A stretch of DNA of 64,000 bases from Clostridia bacterium (GTDB taxonomy: Bacteria; Bacillota; Clostridia; Oscillospirales; CAG-272): assembly GCA_017411805.1 (NCBI GenBank), contig JAFQPI010000066.1, positions 1 to 64,000 on the forward strand, given 5' to 3'. This document shows, piece by piece, positions 1 to 7,781 of the stretch. Each line of letters begins with the position of its first letter. Position 1 is the stretch's first letter. A program made the translations under genes and the position numbers. The notes beneath the pieces are model-generated. The model saw only the letters and a list, made by a program, of their open reading frames with translations, searched no databases and had not been told where the DNA came from.

Positions 1-89
1 CGGAGAGAGAGGGATTCGAACCCTCGTTGGGGTATTAGCCCAAACACGATTTCCAGTCGTGCGCCTTAGACCAGCTCAGCCATCTCTCC
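1..89 (-). tRNA. tRNA-Ser (anticodon GGA)
   Basis: Read on the minus strand, the 7-bp acceptor stem GGAGAGA/TCTCTCC closes the molecule, followed by discriminator G. The anticodon loop CTGGAAA carries GGA, which reads serine UCC/UCU codons. A long variable arm (about 17 nt, around GGGCTAATACCCC) marks it as a class II tRNA, as expected for serine. The T arm has the standard GGTTCGAATCC. The 3' CCA is not visible because the window begins at the discriminator base. Confidence 0.95.
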
Positions 90-181
90 ATGGCAGCTTG
101 CGCTGACTAATATATTATACCACAAACAAATCAAAAATGCAATACCTTTTTTGAATTTTTTTGAGTTTTTTGGATTTTTTA

Positions 182-210
182 TTGATTTTTCTATCTTATT
201 ATGCTATAAT
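182..210 (+). promoter_or_regulatory. Promoter of the cobalamin riboswitch operon
   Basis: TTGATT at 182-187 and TATAAT at 205-210 are separated by 17 nt, a good vegetative promoter. Transcription would start near 217, just before the riboswitch. Confidence 0.8.
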
Positions 211-221
211 ATCCTCAAACA

Positions 222-440
222 AAAGAATAAACACGGTTCATCTCGGGCTCTATGCTCGGTTGTCGGATGGATCCATTCGGGGATAAGGAAATTGCGGTGC
301 AAATCCGCGGCAACAGCCATTACCGTAACTGAAGCCTCGCTTCTCAAGTCGGAATGCTTATCGGACCGTGACACGCGAAAAAACTCTTGGGCAATTTGAA
401 GAGTGTCGGCGGACGGGGATACGGGCAGGGTATCTCTATA
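222..440 (+). promoter_or_regulatory. Cobalamin riboswitch
   Basis: The leader holds the conserved B12-riboswitch core in order: GGTTCATCTCGG near 236, then a purine-rich GGATAAGGAAATTGCGGTGC (279-298), AATCCGCGGCAACAGCC, ACCGTAACTG near 323, and AAGTCGGAATGC near 347. The last is the usual downstream B12 box. Boundaries are approximate because I could not fold the RNA. A Rho-independent terminator follows immediately, so the switch probably works by premature termination when cobalamin binds. The downstream genes fit B12 acquisition. Confidence 0.9.
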
Positions 441-447
441 TTGTCGT

Positions 448-473
448 GCACTCTCAATGGAGAGTGCTTTTTG
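448..473 (+). terminator. Riboswitch expression-platform terminator
   Basis: An 8-bp stem GCACTCTC/GAGAGTGC with loop AATG (448-467) is followed by TTTTT. It sits directly behind the cobalamin aptamer and is the likely OFF-state structure. Confidence 0.85.
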
Positions 474-493
474 CTTTATCCTTTTGAAGCAGC

Positions 494-638
494 CAATTGC
501 AAAACTTCGTTTTACAATTGAGATCGCGCGCTTATCGCCGTGAACCAAAATCTTTGATTTTGGCTCACTCCCCTCGGCGCGCGGACTCGCTTTGCTCGTC
601 TGGGCGGTGTTTTTTCGTCGGCGAACCCGCCGAAAAAA
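494..638. repeat. Cluster of palindromes in the riboswitch operon leader
   Basis: Between the terminator and the first gene lie several short palindromes: CAATTG arms at 494-520 around AAAACttcGTTTT, CCAAAATC/GATTTTGG at 545-563, and TCGGCG/CGCCGA inside A/T tracts at about 609-638. No ORF is convincing here. They resemble the hairpin arrays elsewhere in the window and may be inserted repeat units rather than part of the switch. Confidence 0.5.
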
Positions 639-693
639 CGGATCTCATTTAAAAAACGGTTTTGCAATGGCTGAAAAAAGAAAGGAAACAAAA

Positions 694-1176
694 ATGAAAA
701 ACACGATCAAATCAACACTCGCGCTTATCCTTGCGCTTCTCCTCTCTCTCTGCCTCTTCGCTTGTAAAAACGAGCCCGCAGAGACTCCCGATACCGACGG
801 CTCGAATGCCGCAACAGGCGGCGGCACGATCGCTCCCGAAGGACTTTGGGCAAATGCAACTTATCTTGAGGACACCTCCTTCGGCGAGGGTGCAAAGACC
901 GTGACCGTCAAGGTCGTAGCCGAAGGCAAGTCGATCATTTTTACGATCAAAACCGATGCCGAGACACTCGGCGACGCGCTTCTCGCGCATAATCTTATCG
1001 CAGGTGACGAAGGACAATTCGGTCTTTACATCAAATACGTAAACGGTATCCGTGCGGATTACGATCTTGATAAGCGTTATTGGAATTTCACAAAGAACGG
1101 TGAATATATGATGACCGGAGTTGACGGCACCGCTATTGCCGACGGCGAAGCTTATGAGCTTACCTACGCAAAGTAA
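694..1176 (+). CDS. DUF4430 (transcobalamin C-terminal-like) lipoprotein, putative extracellular B12 binder
   Basis: This 160-residue protein starts with a type II signal peptide (basic MKNTIK, a long Leu/Ala core, lipobox LFAC near residue 28), so it should be lipid-anchored outside the membrane. A short Asp/Gly/Ala-rich linker leads to a DUF4430 domain. Features of that family seen here are VTVKVVAEGKSI, an extended GQFGLYIKYVNGI segment, and WNFTKNGEYMMTGVDGTAI close to the C-terminus. DUF4430 resembles the C-terminal domain of transcobalamin/intrinsic factor. The ATG at 694 is chosen because AAAGGA lies just upstream and the signal peptide begins here; an in-frame start at 667 is possible. 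It is the first gene behind the cobalamin riboswitch and precedes an ECF S component, so delivering cobalamin to that transporter is the most economical role. This is inferred, not shown. Confidence 0.85.
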   Translation: MKNTIKSTLALILALLLSLCLFACKNEPAETPDTDGSNAATGGGTIAPEGLWANATYLEDTSFGEGAKTVTVKVVAEGKSIIFTIKTDAETLGDALLAHNLIAGDEGQFGLYIKYVNGIRADYDLDKRYWNFTKNGEYMMTGVDGTAIADGEAYELTYAK

Positions 1177-1720
1177 GAGTCGCCTGCGGCACATGTCGGA
1201 TCACATCTTTGAGATGGTGTTCTTCGCCATGTTTGCCGCGTTGATGTTCTGCTCTAAGATAATCATGGAAGCAGCGCCGAACATTCACCTGCTCGGAATG
1301 TTTACAATGCTCTGCACCGTCGTTTTTCGCTTGAAAGCCCTGATACCTATCTACCTTTACGTCATTATTCAAGGTATATACGCCGGTTTCGCCACTTGGT
1401 GGGTGCCGTATATCTACGTCTGGACGGTACTTTGGGGTATGACGATGCTCCTGCCGAAGAAAATGCCGCGCAAGGTTGCCGCGATCGTCTATCCCGCCGT
1501 CTGCGCGCTTCACGGCTTTACATTCGGAATTATATACGCCCCCGGGCAGGCGCTTCTATACGGACTTGACTTTGAGGCAACCCTCGCATGGATCGCTATG
1601 GGAGTATCGTTTGATATCACCATGGGCATTTCCAACGCATTCATGGGCATGCTCGTCCTTCCCCTCTCCGAACTGCTGAAAAGATTGCTCAAAAAGAGCG
1701 GAAGAAATATTAGTGGATAA
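1154..1720 (+). CDS. ECF transporter S component, probable cobalamin specificity subunit
   Basis: About 188 residues with six predicted membrane segments. The first carries the S-component signature FFAMFAALMFCSKIIME, followed by hydrophobic stretches around PIYLYVIIQGIYAG, YIYVWTVLWGMTM, VYPAVCALHGFTFG and a C-terminal FDITMGISNAFMGMLVLPL. Such subunits bind a vitamin and dock on shared EcfA1/A2/T subunits, none of which is in this window. The riboswitch and DUF4430 neighbour point to cobalamin (a CbrT-like role), an inference from context. The start is uncertain: the ATG at 1154 overlaps the upstream gene by 23 nt and gives the usual basic N-terminus, while the ATG at 1193 gives a shorter protein. 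Neither has a good ribosome site, so translational coupling is likely. Confidence 0.85.
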   Translation: MSLPTQSKSRLRHMSDHIFEMVFFAMFAALMFCSKIIMEAAPNIHLLGMFTMLCTVVFRLKALIPIYLYVIIQGIYAGFATWWVPYIYVWTVLWGMTMLLPKKMPRKVAAIVYPAVCALHGFTFGIIYAPGQALLYGLDFEATLAWIAMGVSFDITMGISNAFMGMLVLPLSELLKRLLKKSGRNISG

Positions 1721-1859
1721 TGAAAGGTTTATTTCCTCGCATTTCTCTGAAATTTTCCGAATCAATTGAATAATCGTCGTTTCTATACTTTATACTGTAC
1801 AAGCGGTGCTTGAGGAGAGCAAAGTCTGTACTTCACATCAAACAGGACACAAAACGAAA

Positions 1860-1899
1860 CTCGGATATTACGAAGTTTTTACGCTTCATAATATCCGAG
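1860..1899. terminator. Bidirectional terminator between ECF gene and sulfatase gene
   Basis: A near-perfect stem of 15 pairs (CTCGGATATTA...TAATATCCGAG with one mismatch, arms 1860-1875 and 1884-1899) has an 8-nt loop. T-rich tracts follow on both strands, suiting the two convergent genes. The rest of 1721-1991 contains no gene; a short CTGTCCACTGTCCAC repeat at about 1974-1988 recurs near 28380. Confidence 0.8.
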
Positions 1900-1991
1900 A
1901 TTATTCTTTATAATTCAATTATTTGTCGGTACAACAAACAGAAAATACAAATTAAATTATCATTCGCAACTTTCTGTCCACTGTCCACGTA

Positions 1992-3413
1992 TTACCTCGT
2001 AATAACCCTCGATGTCTGCACCTGCGTTGAGGGGATAATGACGTTTTCGGCGAGTGCCTTCATTATCTTGGCGCGGAGCATATTTTCGGTCTCGCGTGCC
2101 TCTGTCGATGCCGCGAGATTCAGTTGCTCCTCCTTGTCGTTCTTGCGGTCAAAGAGCATATAGATCTCGCCGTGGGTATTGACAAGTGCCTTCCACTCCT
2201 CGTCCATGTACATGATCTCGCCCGAAAGCTCACTTAAGACGTAATCGCGAGGCTTTTCACAGCTTCCGTCAAGCACTCCGCAGAGTGATCTTCCGCACTG
2301 AGGATAATCTATCGATCCGCCGCAGAGCTCAACGAGAGTAGGTCCGACGTCGATGAGGCTGACAAGGGCATCGGTCTGAACGCCGCCCTTTTCGATCGTC
2401 TCGGGAGTGCGGATGACGAGCGGAATATTGAGCGCACCGTCAAGGAAGGTACGCTTGTTTACGAACTCCTGGTCACCGTTCATCTCGCCGTGATCAGAGG
2501 TAAAGAGCACGACCGTGTTCTCCCATTCGCCGCGTGCCTTGATAACGTCCACGATCCTTCCGATCATTTCGTCGATCAGAGTGCAGTTTCCACTGTAGTC
2601 GGCGCGGATCTCGGGCGCCTTATCGGGCGTACAATGGATCTGAGGTTTATTCATGCGGAAGTCAGTCTCACCGCACGGACGGTCAGGATTTGCGTTCTGC
2701 ATTGCGGGACGGGGAGCGGGCATGTCCTCTTTCTTGTACATACTCGCGTAGGGTTCGGGGCAATCCCAGGGCTCGTGAGGTCCGCCGAAGCTGACGTGAC
2801 AGAACCAAGGCTTGTCGCCCTCGTAATTTTTCAGATAATCAACGCCGCAGTTGCCGACGTAAACGTCATAGTATTCCTCAAGAGGCAGGGGTGAGGGCTC
2901 GGCAAAGGGCGTCTTTCCGCGTCTCTTGATATCGTTGGCAAACGCCTCGAGCAGACCCTTTTCCGCCCAACGTTCGGTCATATAAGTACGCGATTTGCAG
3001 GCGGCGTGCGGACCCGTGATCTCGTTGACAACATCAAAGCCGTAAGCCTCGAGCATCGGCTCGCGCGCGATAAAGTCGCCGCTACCGCCGTGGATATGCG
3101 TCTTGCCAAAGAGAGAGGTCGCGTATCCGAGGTCGCGCAGCTGCTTCGACCAGATATCCGCATCCGGCGAGAGAATGTATTTCTGATTATCCCACGCGCC
3201 CGTTGTGTGCGCATACTTGCCGGAGAAAAGTCCTATTCTCGCGGGAACGCAAAGGGGGGCGCAAGTCGAGCATTGCGTGAAGACCACGCCCTCGCTTGCG
3301 ATCGCATCAAGATTCGGGGTCCTTGCGGGGCCTCCGACGCAGCTCATCCAGTCTCCGCGGAACTGGTCAGCCATAATAAACAGCACGTTCGGCTGTCTTC
3401 TTTCGTTACTCAT
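1992..3413 (-). CDS. Sulfatase (cysteine-type), probably acting on a carbohydrate sulfate ester
   Basis: 473 residues, a full-length alkaline-phosphatase-superfamily sulfatase. The N-terminal NVLFIMADQFRGDW supplies the first metal-binding Asp (D16). The motif C55-V-P-A-R59 matches the C-x-P-x-R sulfatase signature in which Cys is converted to formylglycine; the context CSTCAPLCVPARIGLFSG is typical. GKTHIHG and VLFTSDHGEMNGDQ supply further active-site and metal residues. There is no signal peptide, so it is probably cytoplasmic and would act on imported sulfated oligosaccharides. No sulfatase-maturing enzyme is in the window. The start at 3413 has a strong GGAGGG site, and a promoter lies at 3449-3477. 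The substrate cannot be told from sequence. Confidence 0.93.
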   Translation of the reverse strand: MSNERRQPNVLFIMADQFRGDWMSCVGGPARTPNLDAIASEGVVFTQCSTCAPLCVPARIGLFSGKYAHTTGAWDNQKYILSPDADIWSKQLRDLGYATSLFGKTHIHGGSGDFIAREPMLEAYGFDVVNEITGPHAACKSRTYMTERWAEKGLLEAFANDIKRRGKTPFAEPSPLPLEEYYDVYVGNCGVDYLKNYEGDKPWFCHVSFGGPHEPWDCPEPYASMYKKEDMPAPRPAMQNANPDRPCGETDFRMNKPQIHCTPDKAPEIRADYSGNCTLIDEMIGRIVDVIKARGEWENTVVLFTSDHGEMNGDQEFVNKRTFLDGALNIPLVIRTPETIEKGGVQTDALVSLIDVGPTLVELCGGSIDYPQCGRSLCGVLDGSCEKPRDYVLSELSGEIMYMDEEWKALVNTHGEIYMLFDRKNDKEEQLNLAASTEARETENMLRAKIMKALAENVIIPSTQVQTSRVITR

Positions 3414-3448
3414 GTTTCCCTCCGAAATGATCTGTAATTAACGAATAT

Positions 3449-3477
3449 ATTATACCACATATCGTCTCCTCAGTCAA
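3449..3477 (-). promoter_or_regulatory. Promoter of the sulfatase gene
   Basis: On the minus strand TTGACT (3472-3477) and TATAAT (3449-3454) are separated by 17 nt, about 35 nt before the start codon. Confidence 0.85.
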
Positions 3478-3540
3478 TAGTTGCGCGCGCAACTTTTTTG
3501 TTTTTTCTAAAATTAATACCCTAATAAGTATCTCAAAACA

Positions 3541-3567
3541 AACGGACCGATTCGTCATCGGTCCGTT
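3541..3567 (-). terminator. Terminator after the EEP-domain lipoprotein gene
   Basis: AACGGACCGA / TCGGTCCGTT form a 10-bp stem with a 7-nt loop. On the minus strand it is followed by TTTGTTTTG. Confidence 0.75.
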
Positions 3568-3577
3568 AATTATATAT

Positions 3578-5311
3578 TTAAGGCAAAAGATCAATGTCCG
3601 CGAGGTTTGCGGGATGATCGGAGATATGGCTGAGTCCGTTGTCGATAAGCTTTCTGTAACCCTTGAAAACGCCGTCGCCGGTTGTGACCATAATAAAGTC
3701 TATAGAATTTGTGCCCTTAGCATTGTAATAATGCTCTGAGTTGGTCAGCGCGTTGGTCATTCCGTTAATGTCCATAAAATATTTGTAAGAATCAGAAGTA
3801 TTATTGCAGTTGAAGTCGCCTGTAATAATTACGGGACAATTATACTCAGCCTTAAGAGCCGCGATCTTTGCTGACATCTCTTCAGCCTGAACCTTACGCA
3901 TTGCCTGCTTATTGTCCTCTGTACCGAAATCCCAGTGAGTCGAAATAAACGCGAATTTAACACCTGTAGCGGGTGCCATAAATATAGCCCACGACATATT
4001 GCGGCACTCTGCGCTTGCGTGATAAGAGTAGGTCTCAACGCCCTGAGCCAATACCTCGTACTTTGAGGAATCATAGACGATGGCAGAATAGCTCTCGCCG
4101 CCGTCCTTGCGCGTTGTACCGATAAGCTTATAATTGCCGATTCGGTCGGGCATATACTTTCTCCACTTGTCGCATACTTCCTGAACACCGACGATATCGG
4201 GCTTGTATACGTCAAGGCATGCGCCGAAATACTCAGCTCTTCCCGAGGTATCGGTGCCGCCCCATTTTTCGGTAAGCACGTTATATGTAATGATACGAAG
4301 ATCGCTTCCGTCGGTCATCGGCATTACGGTCTCGGTCAGAAGAGTTCCCGTGCAAAGCTCGCCCGAGGTAAGCTCGATCTTACCGCCCGAGGACATCTTG
4401 GATGCGTAAAGCTTACGGATAGCAGCATCGCCCGTTTCCGCGCTGAGGCAGTCGATAACGAGCTTGCCGGACTGCAGAGTTACGTTATAGCTGAGGTTTG
4501 CAAGATTGCCGACGTTCGCGCTTGCCGCACGATTCGTCTTGCCGACAAGGATCTCGCATTCTGCCTCGGCTTCCTTGTCGCTTACGATGGGAAGGTATCT
4601 GCCGGTCGCGCTCGCGATGACGTCAACCACGCTCTGCGCTACCGTCTGACCTGCGGAATTGCCCTTGCCGTATACGACGACGTAATTTTCGATAGGATTG
4701 CCGTCAAGCGTAAGTGCGTCAACGTTGTACTTGCCTCTGAAGATCGTCTCCTCAAAGATCATGGCAAAATCACCGTCAGCGTCCTTTTCTATCTTCGAAA
4801 CTACGTTATTTTTAAAATAAGTCATCGCCTTCTTAAGGCTCGCCTCGGTGTACGCCGCAATGACGATCTTGTTTCCGCGCTTAACGATAGCGTAATCATA
4901 GTACTTCATGTCTCCGAGGACCTCTACGGTCTCGTCGTAATTTGTATGTCCGAGAAGGATCTCATATTTCTCGGGGTCGCGAACCGTATTCCAACCCTTA
5001 AAATCGGTATCCTGCTTAAACTCCACGCCCGTGATCTTCTCAAGATTCTCGCCAAAATCTCTGGCAAGCTCATACAAGGACTGAGTGCATTCATCGGGAC
5101 GAATGATTGTAAAGAGAGCCTTACCGCCCTCTGTAAGTTTTATAGACTCCGAAGCGGGAGCTTCCGTAGACTCGGGAGCCGGTTCGGTAGTAACAACCGG
5201 AGAAAGGCTGCCGTCACCTTCGCCCGGATTGCAAGCGATAAAGGTGGGAAGCAACATGATAATTGCGAGCAAGAATGCAAGAGATGATAATGATCTGCGC
5301 GTAGTTTTCAT
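3578..5311 (-). CDS. Secreted lipoprotein with endonuclease/exonuclease/phosphatase (EEP) domain
   Basis: About 577 residues. The signal peptide ends in the lipobox FIAC, so it is anchored outside the cell. After an acidic linker the N-terminal half seems to contain two copies of a domain also seen at the start of the DUF4838 protein at the window's right end; compare EKYEILLGHTNYDE with AECEILVGKTNRAA. The C-terminal third (from about residue 330) is an EEP domain: LRIITYNVLTEKWGG, DIVGVQEVCDKW (catalytic Glu), FISTHWDFG, VIITGDFNCNNTSDS (Asp/Asn pair) and SHISDHPANLADI (final Asp-His). EEP enzymes cleave phosphoesters in nucleic acids, lipids or sugars; the substrate is unknown. The ATG at 5311 is preferred over 5317 because AAAGGA is then 9 nt away. 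It follows the topoisomerase gene by about 30 nt, probably in one transcript. Confidence 0.85.
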   Translation of the reverse strand: MKTTRRSLSSLAFLLAIIMLLPTFIACNPGEGDGSLSPVVTTEPAPESTEAPASESIKLTEGGKALFTIIRPDECTQSLYELARDFGENLEKITGVEFKQDTDFKGWNTVRDPEKYEILLGHTNYDETVEVLGDMKYYDYAIVKRGNKIVIAAYTEASLKKAMTYFKNNVVSKIEKDADGDFAMIFEETIFRGKYNVDALTLDGNPIENYVVVYGKGNSAGQTVAQSVVDVIASATGRYLPIVSDKEAEAECEILVGKTNRAASANVGNLANLSYNVTLQSGKLVIDCLSAETGDAAIRKLYASKMSSGGKIELTSGELCTGTLLTETVMPMTDGSDLRIITYNVLTEKWGGTDTSGRAEYFGACLDVYKPDIVGVQEVCDKWRKYMPDRIGNYKLIGTTRKDGGESYSAIVYDSSKYEVLAQGVETYSYHASAECRNMSWAIFMAPATGVKFAFISTHWDFGTEDNKQAMRKVQAEEMSAKIAALKAEYNCPVIITGDFNCNNTSDSYKYFMDINGMTNALTNSEHYYNAKGTNSIDFIMVTTGDGVFKGYRKLIDNGLSHISDHPANLADIDLLP

Positions 5312-5340
5312 AATCATAGTTCCTTTCGATAATTCTTTTA

Positions 5341-7467
5341 TCAGACGTCAACGTCCTTCATATATTCACCCGCGTGCTCCGCGATGAAAGACTTTCTTCC
5401 TGCAAGATTGTTTCCGAGCAGAACGTCAAAGATCTCCTCGGTTGCCGCCGCATCTGCGGGCTTGACGGCAATAAGCCTGCGCGTTGCCGGCTTCATGGTG
5501 GTACGCGACATCATCTGCGCCTCGTTTTCACCAAGACCCTTTGAACGCTGGAGGGTATATTTCTGATTGCCGATCTTCTTGAGTATCTCAGCCTTTTCCT
5601 TTTCGTCATAAGCGAAATAGGTGTCCTTGCTTGTCGTGATCTCGTAAAGAGGAGTTTCGGCAATGAATATTTTTCCCTTCTCGATTAGAGTCGGGAGCAG
5701 TCGGTAGAACATCGTCAAAAGCAGGGTTCGGATCTGGAAACCGTCCTCGTCCGCATCGGTACAGATTATGATCTTCGACCAACGAAGAGCGGAATAATCA
5801 AACTCGCTCATGTCGCTGTGCTTCTTAGCCTTTGAATCAAGCTCAACGCCGCATCCGATGACCCTGAGCAGATCGACGATTATCTCGCTTGCAAAGATCT
5901 GCTTGTAGTCGCTCTTCATGCAGTTGAGAGTCTTGCCTCGAACGGGTATGATAGCCTGGAACTCAGCCTCGCGCGCAAGTTTACAGGAGGTAAGAGCCGA
6001 GTCGCCCTCAACTATATAAAGCTCGCGTACCTCGGGATCCTTCGAGCGGCATCCGACGAATTTTTCAACGCGGTAGGAAACGTCCATGGCAGCCGAAAGC
6101 TTCTTTTTGATGTCGATGCGTCGCTCCATCGCGCTCTCGCGGCTTCTCTTGTTGAGCAGGACCTGCGCCGCGATCTTTTCCGCCTCCGCCGGCTTCTCAA
6201 CAAAATATGTGGCAAGATTCTCTTTGAGGACCTCTGTCATCGACTCCTGGATAAAGGAGTTCGTGATAGCCTTCTTGGTCTGGTTCTCATATGAAGCCAC
6301 CGTCGAATGGCTCGAGATAACGAGCACAAGACTGTCCGCTATATCGCTGTAATTGATCTTTGCCTCGGTTTTATTGTACTTACCCGCATCGCGGAGATAC
6401 TTATCTATCGCGCTGACGAAAGCCGCACGAACCGCCTTTTCAGGCGAACCGCCATGCTCGAGATAGCTCGAGTTGTGGTAATACTCCTGAACGCCCGTTG
6501 CCTGCGTAAAACAGAAAACGTAATCGGCTTCAAGGGGATATTCCTGTCTGTCGCCGCGGTCTCTTCCTCTGGTCTTTGATTTCCATACGACGGGCTCGGT
6601 CAGCGACTTACCCTCGCAAAGTTCATTGAGATACTCACGCAGACCGTCTTCTGCGGAATAAAAATATTCAAAGCTCTCAAATTTACCGTTCTCGTCCTCA
6701 AGCTCAAGCAAAAACTTTACTCCGTAATTGATCGCCGCCTGGCGATGGAGTACCTCCTTGAAATAATCGTAAGGAATATTGATATCCGTAAAGACCTCAA
6801 GGTCGGGACGCCAATGGATTACAGTACCCGAGCGTCTATCCGAAGGAGAAAGCTCGTATCTTTCAAGCTCGGTCACGGGCTCTCCCTTTTCAAATCTTAT
6901 CGAGCTTACAAACTTACCGTCAAATGAATCAACGTTCATAAAGGATGAAGCATACTGAGTTGCGCAGGCACCGAGGCCGTTCGTTCCGAGCGAGGATTTG
7001 TATACCGCCTCTTCGGTATTGTTGTCCATCTTACCGCCCGCGAAAAGTTCGCAGAAAACGAGCTCCCAGTTGTATCTTCCTTCCTTCTCATTGAAGCCGA
7101 GAGGAACACCGCGTCCGAAGTCCTCGACCTTCATCGAGTGGTCGTTATAGGCGGATACTCTGATCTCGCGTCCGTAGCCTGCATTAGCCTCGTCGATCGC
7201 ATTGGCAAGGATCTCGAAAAAGCAATGCTTACAGCCCTCAATATTATCCGAGCCGAAGATTACGCTCGGTCTCTTTCTTACTCTGTCTGCGCCCTTAAGC
7301 AGGGTTATGCTATCGTTATTATAAGCCGCGGGATCATCGGAAAGAGGCGTCTTTTTCTTTTCCGCAGACGCGCTCTTTGCGGCGGCCTTTGCCTTCTTTT
7401 CGGACTCTGCGGAAGCCGTCTTTGCCGCAGTCTTCTTCGTCTTGGTTTCTGTTTTCTTTACAGCCAT
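5341..7467 (-). CDS. Divergent type IIA topoisomerase B subunit (GyrB/ParE-like)
   Basis: 708 residues. A Lys/Ala-rich tail of about 40 residues precedes the GHKL ATPase domain: NAIDEANAGYG (Mg/ATP-binding Asn), VEDFGRGVP in place of the usual DNGRGIP, and SSLGTNGLGACAT in place of GGLHGVGA. A transducer domain follows, then a TOPRIM domain with LYIVEGDSAL (metal-binding Glu) and CTDADEDGFQIRTLLLTMFYR (the DxDxDG motif), and a C-terminal QRSKGLGENE. These are the expected active residues, so an ATP-dependent strand-passage enzyme is likely, but it belongs to a diverged paralogue group rather than the main GyrB. No GyrA/ParC partner gene is adjacent. Start at 7467 follows AAGGGACGG. The tail could bind DNA through charge alone. 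Confidence 0.88.
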   Translation of the reverse strand: MAVKKTETKTKKTAAKTASAESEKKAKAAAKSASAEKKKTPLSDDPAAYNNDSITLLKGADRVRKRPSVIFGSDNIEGCKHCFFEILANAIDEANAGYGREIRVSAYNDHSMKVEDFGRGVPLGFNEKEGRYNWELVFCELFAGGKMDNNTEEAVYKSSLGTNGLGACATQYASSFMNVDSFDGKFVSSIRFEKGEPVTELERYELSPSDRRSGTVIHWRPDLEVFTDINIPYDYFKEVLHRQAAINYGVKFLLELEDENGKFESFEYFYSAEDGLREYLNELCEGKSLTEPVVWKSKTRGRDRGDRQEYPLEADYVFCFTQATGVQEYYHNSSYLEHGGSPEKAVRAAFVSAIDKYLRDAGKYNKTEAKINYSDIADSLVLVISSHSTVASYENQTKKAITNSFIQESMTEVLKENLATYFVEKPAEAEKIAAQVLLNKRSRESAMERRIDIKKKLSAAMDVSYRVEKFVGCRSKDPEVRELYIVEGDSALTSCKLAREAEFQAIIPVRGKTLNCMKSDYKQIFASEIIVDLLRVIGCGVELDSKAKKHSDMSEFDYSALRWSKIIICTDADEDGFQIRTLLLTMFYRLLPTLIEKGKIFIAETPLYEITTSKDTYFAYDEKEKAEILKKIGNQKYTLQRSKGLGENEAQMMSRTTMKPATRRLIAVKPADAAATEEIFDVLLGNNLAGRKSFIAEHAGEYMKDVDV

Positions 7468-7506
7468 ATTACCGTCCCTTTAAAACTACATACTTTCTTA
7501 TATTAT

Positions 7507-7535
7507 ATTATACAACATTTTTTCGGATTTTGCAA
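7507..7535 (-). promoter_or_regulatory. Promoter of the topoisomerase gene
   Basis: TTGCAA (7530-7535) and TATAAT (7507-7512) on the minus strand with 17-nt spacing. The AT-rich stretch 7540-7715 between the two divergent promoters holds no ORF. Confidence 0.75.
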
Positions 7536-7719
7536 TACCCGTTTTCATCTTTTTCTTTTGATAAATTTCTAATATTTTTTATTTGAATATTATTTGAGTT
7601 TTATGTACTTCTAATAATATTGTTATAATTTTGTATAATATTGTCGAAGTTGCAAAAAAGGTAAATTAAATTGACGCAAAATGTCGTGCGATTTTTCATT
7701 CCGATTCTCAAAAAAATTA

Positions 7720-7748
7720 TTGACTTTTAGCCCTCATAATGATAAAAT
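7720..7748 (+). promoter_or_regulatory. Promoter of the HPr-like gene
   Basis: TTGACT (7720-7725), 17-nt spacer, TAAAAT (7743-7748). Confidence 0.8.
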
Positions 7749-7781
7749 AGTATTGATAAAAAATCCATGGAGGTAAAAATT

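Noticed and set aside
204-548. 114-residue minus-strand frame across the riboswitch
   Set aside because: It covers the conserved riboswitch core and terminator, has no ribosome site and resembles no protein.
1992-3413. Sulfatase as part of an exported glycan-degrading locus
   Set aside because: There is no signal peptide, no SusC/D-like or other transport gene beside it, and it has its own promoter, so only a cytoplasmic role is supported.
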